From Peribacillus sp. FSL H8-0477 (GTDB lineage: Bacteria > Bacillota > Bacilli > Bacillales > DSM-1321), in the NCBI RefSeq assembly GCF_038002765.1, contig NZ_JBBODE010000002.1, positions 1,860,001 through 1,924,000 on the forward strand: 64,000 nucleotides of DNA, written 5' to 3'. The translations under genes were made by a program, and so were the position numbers. Positions 27,358 to 36,348 of the stretch are shown here, in pieces. Under the pieces are notes generated by a model, which saw nothing but the letters and a program-made list of their open reading frames with translations, ran no database searches and was not told the origin of the DNA. Each line of letters begins with the position of its first letter. The first letter of the stretch is position 1.

Positions 27358-28533
27358 ATGAAAAAACTATTCCTTGTATGTATGCTGCTTGTCGTAACAG
27401 CCTTGGTCGGATGTAACAAGAGCGAGAACACATCATCCGGTGGAGGAGAAAAAGACAAAGAGGCTAATGTGGTAAACATTGGCTATAGTGGACCCTTAAG
27501 CGGGGCAGCCGCACTTTATGGAAAAAGAACATTGAACGGTGTCGAAATGGCGATAAACGAAATCAATGATGGCGGGGGTTTTGAGGTCGATGGGAAAAAG
27601 TATACCCTTAACCTCGTTGCTTTAGATGATAAATATCTGCCTAATGAAACGGGAGCGAATGCGAAACGGTTAATTCAAGAACATAAAACTCCAATCATTT
27701 TTTCACCTCATAGCGGCGGCATTATGGCGTTGCAGGTTTTTAATGAACAAGATAATTTTATCATTGGTGCGTATACGAGTGAACCGGCGGTTACTGCCAG
27801 TGGGAATGCCTTGACGGTTCGTTTTCCGCCTAATTACGAAGGATATATTGAACCATTTATTACGTATGAAATGGAGCGCTTCGGAAAGAAAATTGCCGCG
27901 CTTCCGACAGCTTCTCAATACGGAAAGGATTGGACGGAGGCTTTACTTCCGGAATGGGAAAAAAAGGGAGGAGAAGTTGTTTATAATTCTTCCATCGATT
28001 TCGCTAAAGAAACAGACTTCTTTACTATTGTCACGAATGCTTTAAAAGAGAAACCGGATGTATTATTCATTGGCGGTGCCTCAGAACCAACAGCCAAAGT
28101 TGCGAAGCAAGCACGCGAATTAGGATTTAAAGGCGGTTTCATTATCATGGATCAAGCGAAATTGGATCAGATGATGCCGATTACGGGTTCCTATGAAGCG
28201 TTGGAAGGTTCCATAGGTGTTTTACCGCTCATAGATTCAGACCAAGAAGCGATACCTGCTTTTGCTGAAAAATATAAAAAACTGTATAAGGAAGATGCAA
28301 GTTCTGAAGTGGGATTAAATTATCTAGGCATGTATGCTTTCGTTGAATCAATGAAAGCAGCTAAAAGCGTGGACGACGTCAAGGCAATCCGTGAACATAT
28401 GGAAGATGGCGTGAAAAATTTAGGGAATGACCAAAAAATCTATGATATTAATTCAATCGATGAAGATGGAGGATTCGATATTACCATTGTCACAGGTGCA
28501 GTTGAAGATGGGAAAATTGTACCTATTCGTTAA
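27358..28533 (+). CDS. livK: HAAT-family substrate-binding lipoprotein (LivK type)
   Basis: The 391-residue product has a lipoprotein signal (Cys-19 in TALVGC), a Ser/Gly/Lys linker, and the type I binding fold with VNIGYSGPLSGAAALYGKRT and GVEMAINEINDGGGF near residues 40-75. Members bind branched-chain amino acids, amides, urea or aromatic acids. The ligand here cannot be read directly, but the co-transcribed CoA ligase suggests a carboxylic acid. ATGGGGGA precedes the ATG. A hairpin without T tail follows, which may stabilise the transporter part of the mRNA. Confidence 0.88.
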   Translation: MKKLFLVCMLLVVTALVGCNKSENTSSGGGEKDKEANVVNIGYSGPLSGAAALYGKRTLNGVEMAINEINDGGGFEVDGKKYTLNLVALDDKYLPNETGANAKRLIQEHKTPIIFSPHSGGIMALQVFNEQDNFIIGAYTSEPAVTASGNALTVRFPPNYEGYIEPFITYEMERFGKKIAALPTASQYGKDWTEALLPEWEKKGGEVVYNSSIDFAKETDFFTIVTNALKEKPDVLFIGGASEPTAKVAKQARELGFKGGFIIMDQAKLDQMMPITGSYEALEGSIGVLPLIDSDQEAIPAFAEKYKKLYKEDASSEVGLNYLGMYAFVESMKAAKSVDDVKAIREHMEDGVKNLGNDQKIYDINSIDEDGGFDITIVTGAVEDGKIVPIR

Positions 28534-28548
28534 GAAATTGAGTACTGA

Positions 28549-28585
28549 AGCATGGCCTCGGTAACTTGATTCCTGAGGTCATGCT
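28549..28585 (+). other. Intercistronic hairpin between livK and ligase gene
   Basis: AGCATGGCCTCGG can pair with CCTGAGGTCATGCT with one bulge. There is no T run, so it is more likely an mRNA-processing or stabilising structure than a terminator. Confidence 0.5.
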
Positions 28586-28605
28586 GATAAATGGGAGGTG
28601 TGAGA

Positions 28606-30198
28606 TTGCAAAACACAGACAAACGGCCTTGGCAACAGTGGTACAAAGGGCTAGAACCTATTGAATTTCCAGAGCAATCCGTATACAGCCTTCTACAAAC
28701 TTCAGCAGAACGTTATCCTGCACGACCGGCAATTATTTATGAAAAAGAAGTAATAACGTATCACGAACTAAAAAGTCAGGTTGATTGCCTAGCCGGAAAC
28801 TGGAGAAAGATGAAGGTTAAACAGGGGGATCGGATAGGGTTAATGCTGGCAAACCATCCGGCTTATATTATTTGTTATTATGCAGCTCAAGCACTGGGAA
28901 TGATTGTCGTCCAAATAAACCCTATGTATACCCTTAGGGAGTTCTTGCAAATTAGCAACGATTCGAAAATAGATTATATAGTTTTTGATGACATAGCCGA
29001 AAAGGTAGTAAGCGAGGCCAAACATATTTACACCTTTAAGGAATGCATGCCTATCTCTCCTCAGGATGTTAATTCCATCCCATCTCTAATTAAATCAGGG
29101 ATTCCTCTTGAAAGCTGTGAGGTTGTCGATCCGCATGATGATGTCGCTGTTATTCAATATACAGGAGGAACGACTGGAAAAATGAAAGGTGCTATGCTCA
29201 CTCATTTTAATCTACTATCCAATGTGGTGCAGAGTTTTCACATGTATGGCGGATCCATGATACCTGGTAAGGAGACAGTTTTAGCTGCTACTCCGTTGTA
29301 CCATGTCTATGCTATGACAAGTGCAATGAATTTGGGGATTTATATGGGAGCTACGATATTACTATTTAGAAAATTCGATCTCCCGGTAATTCTTGATTCC
29401 ATACAGCTGTATCGTCCGACATTTTTTCCAGGTGTGCCTAAAATGTATGCCGCGTTCAGTACGTATCCAGGAATTGAAACATATGACTTAAGTTGTTTGA
29501 AGATGTGTTCTTCAGGTTCTGCCCCGCTTCCTCTTGAAATCATGAAGAAATTCGAGGCACTAACGAATACACGAATTGGTGAAGGCTATGGACTTTCGGA
29601 AGCCTCTCCAAGCACCCATCGTAATCCGCCTATAGGAAAACGAAAAGTTGGAAGTATTGGGATTCCCATGCCGGGCACTGACTGTTTAATCATAGATGAA
29701 AACCATCAGCCCTTAGGCGTGCAATGTGTGGGAGAACTGCTGATTTCAGGTCCCCAAATTATGAAAGGGTACTGGAATAACCAAGACGAAACAGACCTAG
29801 CGCTACGGAATGGATGGTTATATACCGGTGACTTGGCCTTGATGGATCAGGAGGGATATTTTTATATTGTCGGCCGTAAAAAAGAAATGATTATTATTAG
29901 CGGATTTAATATTTATCCACAGGAAATAGAAAGTGTTCTTTATGAACACCCGGATATACAAGAAGCCGCTGTCGTTGGTATTCCAAGTCTAGAAGCTGGG
30001 GAAGCAGCTAAAGCGTTTATTGTCCCTAATGAGAATGTAGAGATAGATCTGGATGAAATTAAAGGGTATTGCTATTCCAAACTAACACCTTATAAAGTGC
30101 CTAAGGAATTCGAAATAAGAAGTGAATTGCCCAGAAATACGGTGGGGAAATTATTAAAAAGATTACTAGTGAAACAGGAAATGGAGAAGGAAAAATAA
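28606..30198 (+). CDS. Acyl-CoA synthetase (AMP-forming)
   Basis: The 530-residue enzyme belongs to the FadD-like adenylate-forming ligases: ATP-binding P-loop YTGGTTGKMKGAML near residue 185, GEGYGLSEASP near 327, GWLYTGDLA near 404, the hinge GRKKEMIIISGFNIYPQEIE and the C-terminal catalytic Lys in RNTVGKLLKR. It would activate an imported carboxylic acid to its CoA thioester with ATP. An ATG at 28591 overlaps the ribosome site GGGAGGTG, so TTG at 28606 is taken. Fifth-to-sixth gene junction of the sigma-54 operon; the next gene follows after about 20 bases. Confidence 0.88.
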   Translation: MQNTDKRPWQQWYKGLEPIEFPEQSVYSLLQTSAERYPARPAIIYEKEVITYHELKSQVDCLAGNWRKMKVKQGDRIGLMLANHPAYIICYYAAQALGMIVVQINPMYTLREFLQISNDSKIDYIVFDDIAEKVVSEAKHIYTFKECMPISPQDVNSIPSLIKSGIPLESCEVVDPHDDVAVIQYTGGTTGKMKGAMLTHFNLLSNVVQSFHMYGGSMIPGKETVLAATPLYHVYAMTSAMNLGIYMGATILLFRKFDLPVILDSIQLYRPTFFPGVPKMYAAFSTYPGIETYDLSCLKMCSSGSAPLPLEIMKKFEALTNTRIGEGYGLSEASPSTHRNPPIGKRKVGSIGIPMPGTDCLIIDENHQPLGVQCVGELLISGPQIMKGYWNNQDETDLALRNGWLYTGDLALMDQEGYFYIVGRKKEMIIISGFNIYPQEIESVLYEHPDIQEAAVVGIPSLEAGEAAKAFIVPNENVEIDLDEIKGYCYSKLTPYKVPKEFEIRSELPRNTVGKLLKRLLVKQEMEKEK

Positions 30199-30219
30199 TG
30201 GTCTTATTTGGAGGGAATA

Positions 30220-30990
30220 ATGACTCAATCTATTTTTAACTTAAGCGGGCAAACCGCGTTGATTACAGGTGGAGGAAGCGGGATTGGTAAGATTATCGCC
30301 GAAGCACTTGCAGAATATGGAGCGAATATAGCTGTTTGTTCACGGAAAGTGGAGAATTGTGTTGAAACGGCAGAATACCTAAAAGTCAAATATGGAATCC
30401 AGGCCAAAGCTTACCTCTGTAATGTTACAAGTGAGGAGGACATAAGTGAAACGGTAAAACGAGTGATCCAAGATTTTGGTCAGATTGATATTCTTGTCAA
30501 TAATAGCGGAGCAACTTGGGGAGAAACGGTAGAAAGGATGCCAATTGAAGCTTGGAACAAAGTAATGAATGTAAACGTCACAGGTACATTTATGATGTCT
30601 AGAGCCGTGGGGATACATATGCTTGAACGCGGTTATGGGAAAATCATTAATATTGGTTCAGTAGCTGGTATTAAGGCAGAGCCAGGAGATGTGCTAAACG
30701 CAATAGGGTACAGCACAAGTAAAGCAGCTGTTCATCATTTTACGAGAGATTTAGCTAAGAAATGGGCCGAACATGGAATCTATGTGAATGCGATAGCCCC
30801 AGGTTTTTTTGAAACCAAGATGACGAAGCATGTGCTGGATAGGCATCAACGGGAAATCATTAATCGTAACCCGCTGAAAAAACTGGGAGATCCTAATTCA
30901 TTAAAAGGAACAGCTCTTCTTCTCGCTAGTCATGCTAGTGATTATATAACAGGTCAAATTATTGTGGTTGATGGAGGAAGCACATTGTAA
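30220..30990 (+). CDS. Short-chain dehydrogenase/reductase
   Basis: The 256-residue SDR has the NAD(P) motif TGGGSGIG near residue 17, NNSGA (a variant of NNAG) near 92, and the catalytic Ser...Tyr-x3-Lys as INIGSVAG and YSTSK near 143-170; the C-terminus ends GQIIVVDGGSTL. It could oxidise a 3-hydroxyacyl-CoA in the pathway encoded by this operon. TTGGAGGG precedes ATG at 30220. A larger-than-usual loop (IKAEPGDVLNAIG) lies between the catalytic Ser and Tyr. Confidence 0.85.
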   Translation: MTQSIFNLSGQTALITGGGSGIGKIIAEALAEYGANIAVCSRKVENCVETAEYLKVKYGIQAKAYLCNVTSEEDISETVKRVIQDFGQIDILVNNSGATWGETVERMPIEAWNKVMNVNVTGTFMMSRAVGIHMLERGYGKIINIGSVAGIKAEPGDVLNAIGYSTSKAAVHHFTRDLAKKWAEHGIYVNAIAPGFFETKMTKHVLDRHQREIINRNPLKKLGDPNSLKGTALLLASHASDYITGQIIVVDGGSTL

Positions 30991-31027
30991 GAATCATAGA
31001 ACGAAAAATAGGATAGGAGTGAATGGC

Positions 31028-32203
31028 ATGCATTTACGTTTAACAGAAGAACAAACGATGGTGCGTAAAACGATCCGGAAATTTGTTGAGAACGAATTGA
31101 TTCCGCTTGAAAATGAAGTGTTAAAGAATGAGAGAGAAGGCCGCCCAAGTATTTCAGCGGGTAAATTAAAAGAGCTGCAGCTGAAAGCAAAGCTATTTGG
31201 TTTTTGGGGAATTAATACGGCGGAAGAATATGGCGGTGCAAACCTTGGTCAAATGATGTTAGCCATCGTCTTAATGGAAGTATCAAAGACCTTTGTTCCA
31301 TTCACGTTTGGAGGTTCAGCTGACAATATTCTCTATTATGGTAATGAAGAACAAAAGAAAAAGTATTTGATTCCAACTATTAATGGAGAAAAGAAGTCAT
31401 GCTTTGCGATGACAGAGCCTGCTGCTGGTTCAGATACACAAAATATTAAAATGACAGCAGTTAAAGATGGTGAGGAATGGGTGCTGAATGGGGAAAAAAC
31501 ATTTATAACGGGAGGAAATGAAGCGGATTTTGTCATGGTTATCGCGATTACCGATAAAGAAGCGCATGAAGCGACAGGCAGAGAAGGTGTGACCTGCTTT
31601 ATTGTGGATAGAGAAATGGGATGGAAGTCTGAATATATCCATACAATGGGTGAATGGGGACCTGCGGGCTTAGTATTTGATAACGTTCGTGTGCCTGAAG
31701 AAAACATTTTAGGAGAAATTAATGGCGGCTATAAACTTGGTTTAGAGTGGATTGGTTTTGCTAGGTGGGTTGTTGGGGCACGCGCAGTCGGAACAGCTGA
31801 GCGTTTACTGCAAATGGCCATTGATTATTCAAAGGAACGGGTTACCTTTGGCCGTCCGATTGCAGACAGGCAGGCAATTCAATGGCAGATTGCTGATTCG
31901 GCTGTTGAAATTGAAGCGGCTAAATGGCTCGTACTTAATGCTGCATTTACACTTGATCAAGGTGAGGATAACCGTCATCTGGCAGCGATGGCGAAATTAT
32001 ATGGCGCAAATATGGGGAATCGGGTTGTTGATCGTGTGCTCCAAATACATGGAGGTATGGGGTATACAAAGGAATTGCCGATTGAAAGATGGTACCGTGA
32101 AGCGAGATTGTGGAGAATTTATGATGGAACGGATGAAATTCAGCGGATGATTATTTCTAGAAACCTATTAAAAGGGCATGTGAAAATCGGTCAGTATATG
32201 TAA
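31028..32203 (+). CDS. Acyl-CoA dehydrogenase
   Basis: The 391-residue flavoenzyme has all three domains: N-terminal helices, the FAD/CoA beta-domain signature CFAMTEPAAGSDTQNIKMTA near residue 130, and the C-terminal helical domain with VLQIHGGMGYTKELPIERWY and RIYDGTDEIQRMI. The catalytic base of medium-chain enzymes (Glu in YEGT) is Asp here (YDGT), as in several other subfamilies. It would introduce the alpha-beta double bond into the CoA ester formed by the upstream ligase. AGGAG lies 8 bases before ATG at 31028. Electrons go to an ETF not encoded in the window. Confidence 0.9.
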   Translation: MHLRLTEEQTMVRKTIRKFVENELIPLENEVLKNEREGRPSISAGKLKELQLKAKLFGFWGINTAEEYGGANLGQMMLAIVLMEVSKTFVPFTFGGSADNILYYGNEEQKKKYLIPTINGEKKSCFAMTEPAAGSDTQNIKMTAVKDGEEWVLNGEKTFITGGNEADFVMVIAITDKEAHEATGREGVTCFIVDREMGWKSEYIHTMGEWGPAGLVFDNVRVPEENILGEINGGYKLGLEWIGFARWVVGARAVGTAERLLQMAIDYSKERVTFGRPIADRQAIQWQIADSAVEIEAAKWLVLNAAFTLDQGEDNRHLAAMAKLYGANMGNRVVDRVLQIHGGMGYTKELPIERWYREARLWRIYDGTDEIQRMIISRNLLKGHVKIGQYM

Positions 32204-32223
32204 ATATGAAGGAGGTTGATAGA

Positions 32224-32988
32224 ATGGCAGGAAGATTCGGGGGCAGAACTGCTTTTGTAACAGGAGGAAGTCGTGGTATTGGGAAACAGATTGTCGAAGA
32301 GTTTGCAAAAGAAGGAGCCAATGTCGCCATTATTGATATAAACGAAGAAGCGTTAAATCAAACTGAGGAAGAGTTGTCAGAAAAAGGCTATCCTGTTTTT
32401 GCGAAAATCGCGAGTGTTACCGATCGCGGTGAAATCGAGACAGCCATGCAAGAGGCGGCTGATCGGTTTGGAACCATCGACATTCTTGTAAATAATGCGG
32501 GTGTAATTAGAGATAACATGTTCTTTAAAATGACGGATGAAGACTGGATGATGGTAATGGACGTTCATTTGAAAGGTGCGTTTTTTGCATCGCGCTCCGC
32601 ACAAAAATATATGGTGAAAAATCATTATGGACGCATTATTAATATTTCTTCCACATCTGCGTTGGGGAACAGAGGACAGGCTAATTATTCCACCGCGAAA
32701 GCAGGGTTACAGGGTTTTACGAAAACCCTCTCGATTGAACTTGGTAAATTTGGGATAACCGTAAATTCTGTCGCACCTGGATTTATAGAAACGGATATGA
32801 CAAAAGCCACTGCTGAAAGAATCGGTCTAACCTTTGATGAGCTGATAAAAGCGAATGTTAGTAAAATTCCAACAGCAAGAAGCGGAAAACCGGAAGACAT
32901 CGCGAATGCTGTTGCTTTTTTTGCAGATGAGCGATCTTCTTTTGTCAGTGGACAGATTTTATACGTTGCCGGGGGTCCTAGAAATTAA
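32224..32988 (+). CDS. FabG-like short-chain dehydrogenase
   Basis: The 254-residue SDR has TGGSRGIG near residue 15, NNAGVIRDNMFFKMTDEDW near 90 and the catalytic INISSTSALGNRGQANYSTA...K. The sequence is typical of 3-oxoacyl reductase/3-hydroxyacyl-CoA dehydrogenases. AAGGAGGT precedes ATG at 32224. It stands between the dehydrogenase and the thiolase, exactly where a 3-hydroxyacyl-CoA dehydrogenase is needed for beta-oxidation; a matching enoyl-CoA hydratase is absent from this operon. Confidence 0.87.
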   Translation: MAGRFGGRTAFVTGGSRGIGKQIVEEFAKEGANVAIIDINEEALNQTEEELSEKGYPVFAKIASVTDRGEIETAMQEAADRFGTIDILVNNAGVIRDNMFFKMTDEDWMMVMDVHLKGAFFASRSAQKYMVKNHYGRIINISSTSALGNRGQANYSTAKAGLQGFTKTLSIELGKFGITVNSVAPGFIETDMTKATAERIGLTFDELIKANVSKIPTARSGKPEDIANAVAFFADERSSFVSGQILYVAGGPRN

Positions 32989-33016
32989 CTAGATTACTAA
33001 AGGAGCAGATGAAAAC

Positions 33017-34195
33017 ATGAGAGAGGCTGTAATTGTTTCTGCTGTACGAACGGCAATTGGTAAACAAGGGGGTACACTTGCATCCGTGCCTCCGCATGTT
33101 TTTGGGGCTGAAGTAATTAAAGAGGCCATGAAAAGGGTAAAGATCTCACCGACGTTGGTGGAGGATGTTATTTTAGGTAATGTTTTAAGCGGCGGGGGAA
33201 ATATAGCTCGATTAACCGCCCTTCAAACAGGTCTATCTATCGAATTGCCTGGTTTGACCATCGATCGTCAATGCGGCTCGGGTATTAATGCGGTTATGTT
33301 GGCTGCACAAGCGATTCAGGCTGGAGATGGAGATGTTTATGTTGCTGGAGGCATTGAAAGTATGAGTCGTGCCCCATACTTGATGGACCGTCCAGAAAAG
33401 CCTTACAGTACTGTGCCCCCAAGAATCAGGAAATCACAGCTTTCCCCTGTAGAGATAGGTGATCCACCGATGGGGATAACAGCAGAAAATTTAGCGAAAA
33501 AATATAAGATAAGCAGGGAAGAACAAGATGTATTTGCTGCAAACAGTCAACAAAAAATGAAAAAGGCGATAGATGATGGCCGGTTTATTGAGCAGATTGT
33601 CCCAATAAATATTCCTGTACGGAAAGGAAATCCGGTCGTTTTTAAGCAGGATGAACATCCACGTCCAGATTCGACAAACGAAGTCTTGGCTAAACTTCCT
33701 CCTGCATTTCTAGAAGCAGGAACAGTAACGGCAGGGAATAGTTCAGGCTTAAATGATGCAGCAGCAGCGCTTATAGTGATGTCAAGAGAGAAGGCTGAAG
33801 AGTTAGGTATTAAGCCCCTAGCGGTGATTAAAGCGCATGCAGTTGCGGGTGTGGATCCGGCAATTATGGGAATAGGTCCTGTACCAGCTACACGGAAAGT
33901 GATGGAGAAGTCTGGACTCTCATTAGAAGATATGGATATTATCGAAATAAATGAAGCATTCGCCGCACAAGTTATTGCTTGTGACCGCGAGTTAAATATG
34001 AATTTAGAAAAAGTGAATGTAAATGGTGGTGCAATCGCTCATGGACATCCACTGGGAGCTACAGGAGCAATTCTCTTAACCAAAGCAATATATGAACTGG
34101 CAAGGATAAACGGCAGATATGCACTTATTACGGCATGTATCGGTGGAGGGCAAGGGATTGCTGCGATTATTGAAAGAGAAAAGGATGCGTTTTAG
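33017..34195 (+). CDS. Thiolase (acetyl-CoA C-acyltransferase)
   Basis: The 392-residue enzyme carries the full thiolase set: nucleophilic Cys in DRQCGSGINAVMLAAQAI near residue 85, EINEAFAAQ near 311, NGGAIAHGHPLGATGA near 336, and the acid/base Cys in TACIGGGQG near 374. It would cleave a 3-ketoacyl-CoA with CoA to acetyl-CoA and a shortened acyl-CoA, the last step of the pathway. AGGAG precedes ATG. It is the last gene of the sigma-54 operon; an IS3 end lies only about 20 bases downstream, and no clear terminator remains. Confidence 0.92.
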   Translation: MREAVIVSAVRTAIGKQGGTLASVPPHVFGAEVIKEAMKRVKISPTLVEDVILGNVLSGGGNIARLTALQTGLSIELPGLTIDRQCGSGINAVMLAAQAIQAGDGDVYVAGGIESMSRAPYLMDRPEKPYSTVPPRIRKSQLSPVEIGDPPMGITAENLAKKYKISREEQDVFAANSQQKMKKAIDDGRFIEQIVPINIPVRKGNPVVFKQDEHPRPDSTNEVLAKLPPAFLEAGTVTAGNSSGLNDAAAALIVMSREKAEELGIKPLAVIKAHAVAGVDPAIMGIGPVPATRKVMEKSGLSLEDMDIIEINEAFAAQVIACDRELNMNLEKVNVNGGAIAHGHPLGATGAILLTKAIYELARINGRYALITACIGGGQGIAAIIEREKDAF

Positions 34196-34215
34196 GAAAG
34201 AATATCCGAATTATT

Positions 34216-34340
34216 GTGACCCCTTAAAGTTAGAGCTTACTATTATGCAGCTGACTGGCTGGTGTGCAGACGGTATTGAACCGGACTCATGCCAGCTAAT
34301 TTCTGTTTGATACACCTGTTATTGTAATAATTGTAAAACG
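34216..34340 (-). mobile_element. Remnant of an IS3-family insertion sequence (end of orfB)
   Basis: On the minus strand, 34338-34243 reads FYNYYNNRCIKQKLAGMSPV followed by QYRLHTSQSAA and a stop, which is the typical C-terminus of IS3/IS150 transposase OrfB. About 20 bases beyond the stop the sequence TGACCCCTTAAAGTTAGA (34217-34234) resembles an IS3-type terminal inverted repeat. The rest of the element is missing. Confidence 0.75.
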
Positions 34341-34356
34341 TAATGTTAGTATTGCA

Positions 34357-34467
34357 ATGAATGATGAATATAGAATCTTAGTTGAATTAAATAAGGAATT
34401 AAATAAGCGATCATTTAAAGATTCTAATTGTGTTAGATTAACCTACAATAATTACATAGGAAAGTAG
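34357..34467 (+). CDS. Possible 36-residue peptide
   Basis: ATG at 34357 opens a frame of 36 codons (MNDEYRILVELNKELNKRSF, polar tail). No clear ribosome site is present and the surroundings are decayed, so it may be a fragment of a broken gene. Family unknown. Confidence 0.25.
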   Translation: MNDEYRILVELNKELNKRSFKDSNCVRLTYNNYIGK

Positions 34468-34475
34468 TGGATTAC

Positions 34476-35250
34476 ATGCATGTATGGTTTGAAGAGTACC
34501 TATAATTATTCTTTGAGGATAGAGAAGCTAGTCACTGCTATAAGAATCAACATATTCCTAAAAAACTTTACAAGTACCAACCTATTAGTGATAGAATAAG
34601 AAATCAGAGAATCCAAGCAATAAATGAAAATAATTTATGGTTAACAAAAGCAACATATTTAAATGATCCATATGATTGTAATGCTATATTTTATAATGAT
34701 TTGGAATTGAGAATGTTTATTCAAACTAAAATGCTCAACTTAAAACAGGAAATCCGATTGATTATATTATAAGTTCAATAGGTGAAACCTTAGAGGTATT
34801 TAGAAAAAAATTGAAAGTAACTTGTTTTTCAGAAGTTCCATCCAATATGCCACTTTGGGGAAATAACGCTGATAAACATAGAGGTATATGTATTGAATAT
34901 GATTTCACCGAACTCAATGTAAATGACAACTTCTCAAATATGTTGTATCCAGTGGGTTATGAGAAAAAACGATAAAACATTACAAATCTATTAAAAAGCA
35001 TAGTAAATGATGATAATAAATCCAATCCATATAATTTATTTTTCTTGCTTTCATGAAGCATGAAAGTTTGAGTTATGAGAGAGAATGGAGGGTTATTGAT
35101 TTTGATTTTAATAACTCAAACGGGATTGGATCATCTCTCATGATACCTGTACCTCCTTCAGTAATTTATTTTGGAAAGAACTGTGCGACTAAAGATATTG
35201 ATGAAATATGTGCTTTGATAGATTCTAATAAAATTTCTTGTACAAAATAG
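34476..35250 (+). pseudogene. DUF2971 protein pseudogene
   Basis: Fragments in different frames match the DUF2971 family in order: KKLYKYQPIS and NNLWLTKATYLNDPYDCNA (N-terminal part, behind an in-frame TAA near 34503), then KVTCFSEVPSNMPLWGNNAD and RGICIEYDF (shifted), then LSYEREWRVIDFDF and IPVPPSVIYFGKNC (C-terminal part from 35053). The reading frame is broken by at least one stop and two shifts. DUF2971 genes are common in genomic islands and sometimes in defence loci. It is no longer functional. Confidence 0.75.
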
Positions 35251-35353
35251 GAACAAAAAATAATGAATTTTTCTATATGAATGTTCTTTAATGATTTTTA
35301 TGTAGCTTGAATAATGAAGTGAACATAGAATAGAATAATTAAAATGTTAAAAA

Positions 35354-35923
35354 GTGAGTGAGATTAAATTGAAGATTTGGAAATTTAGCCAGGAAATAAT
35401 TTCTGTAATTTCTTTATTACTAACAGTAGGGGGGCTTGTTCTAGCTATCCATGTATATAATAGAGATATTCGACCAGTAATAGAAAATACAGAATTATTT
35501 GAAGAAATAAATGAACTAGAAACTGAAAGTGATTCATTAAAGGAAGATATAGGGATATTAAAAGAAGAAAGAGTAGTTTTAAACTCGGATCTTGAAAAGT
35601 TAGAGGATGAAAAAAATCATATTCAAAAAGAAACTGTTAAAAGTTATAAAATGTATTATATAGATAATATATATGAGGAATTATTACAAAAGTCTCTTCT
35701 TGCGATTGCTTTTGATGATGATGAAACGCTAGATGTAAAAGAATTCGCTTTGAAAGAATTAAATAAAATAGATGAGACTTCTTTATCAGACCTACAGACT
35801 AAGGGATTTAATGAAGCAATGGAGTTCGTAAATTTACATATTACTGAAGAATCTACAAGGAATGATTTATTAAATTATAAGATTATAGATATGGAAGAGG
35901 AAATTAAAGAATTATCAAAGTAA
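35354..35923 (+). CDS. Membrane-anchored coiled-coil protein, unknown
   Basis: The 189-residue product has one N-terminal membrane helix (VISLLLTVGGLVLAIHVYN near 17-36), then a heptad-rich coiled coil (about 45-95, rich in Glu, Leu, Lys) and an acidic helical C-terminus. The start is uncertain: GTG at 35354 or TTG at 35369, both with poor ribosome sites. Very low G+C compared with the neighbouring operon suggests foreign origin. It lies between a DUF2971 pseudogene and an ssrA fragment, so it is probably cargo of a decayed island. Function unknown. Confidence 0.5.
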   Translation: MSEIKLKIWKFSQEIISVISLLLTVGGLVLAIHVYNRDIRPVIENTELFEEINELETESDSLKEDIGILKEERVVLNSDLEKLEDEKNHIQKETVKSYKMYYIDNIYEELLQKSLLAIAFDDDETLDVKEFALKELNKIDETSLSDLQTKGFNEAMEFVNLHITEESTRNDLLNYKIIDMEEEIKELSK

Positions 35924-36052
35924 TGCAGAATCGAATTTTAAAATTCTCTTTTTATTTTATATGTAAATGGTATAATGTGGTTAATTCGGTTTATAACCAA
36001 GTTCATGTATGATGTATTACACCCTAATAATAAAATAATTTAAATAAATTAT

Positions 36053-36196
36053 GGATGTCTGCAAGAGATTTCCAATTTAGTGTACAAGACGCCCGCTTGT
36101 CGGCATAATGCTACGCGAAACTTTAAATAGGCAAGATACATGCGTAGAAGCTTAAGTGTTGGAGTTTCTGGACGCGGATTCAAATCTCGCCTCCAT
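36053..36196 (+). pseudogene. ssrA: 3' fragment of ssrA (tmRNA), attachment-site relic
   Basis: The segment ATGTCTGCAAGAGATTTCCA, the pseudoknot region near 36088-36150 and the end GCTTAAGTG...GTTTCTGGACGCGG...TTCAAATCTCGCCTCCA match the 3' part of Bacillus tmRNA. The T-loop and acceptor arm carry substitutions and the terminal CCA is lost, and the 5' half of tmRNA is absent. Such displaced ssrA ends mark integration of elements that use ssrA as attachment site. An integrase gene begins 150 bases downstream. Confidence 0.8.
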
Positions 36197-36204
36197 ATAT
36201 TAAG

Positions 36205-36254
36205 AAAGGATATTAAACGGGGATTTAAACCTCGTTATAGTGTCCTTTTTTTTA
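36205..36254 (+). terminator. Terminator retained from ssrA
   Basis: AAAGGATATTAAACGGGG pairs imperfectly with CCTCGTTATAGTGTCCTTT and is followed by T8. It directly follows the ssrA fragment. Confidence 0.65.
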
Positions 36255-36348
36255 TGCCATTGTCTAATAAACGGTCAGAGAACTTCGACATTTGAATTGA
36301 CAACTCCGTTTTATTGAAATACATTTTAGTTACATATAAAGAATACTC

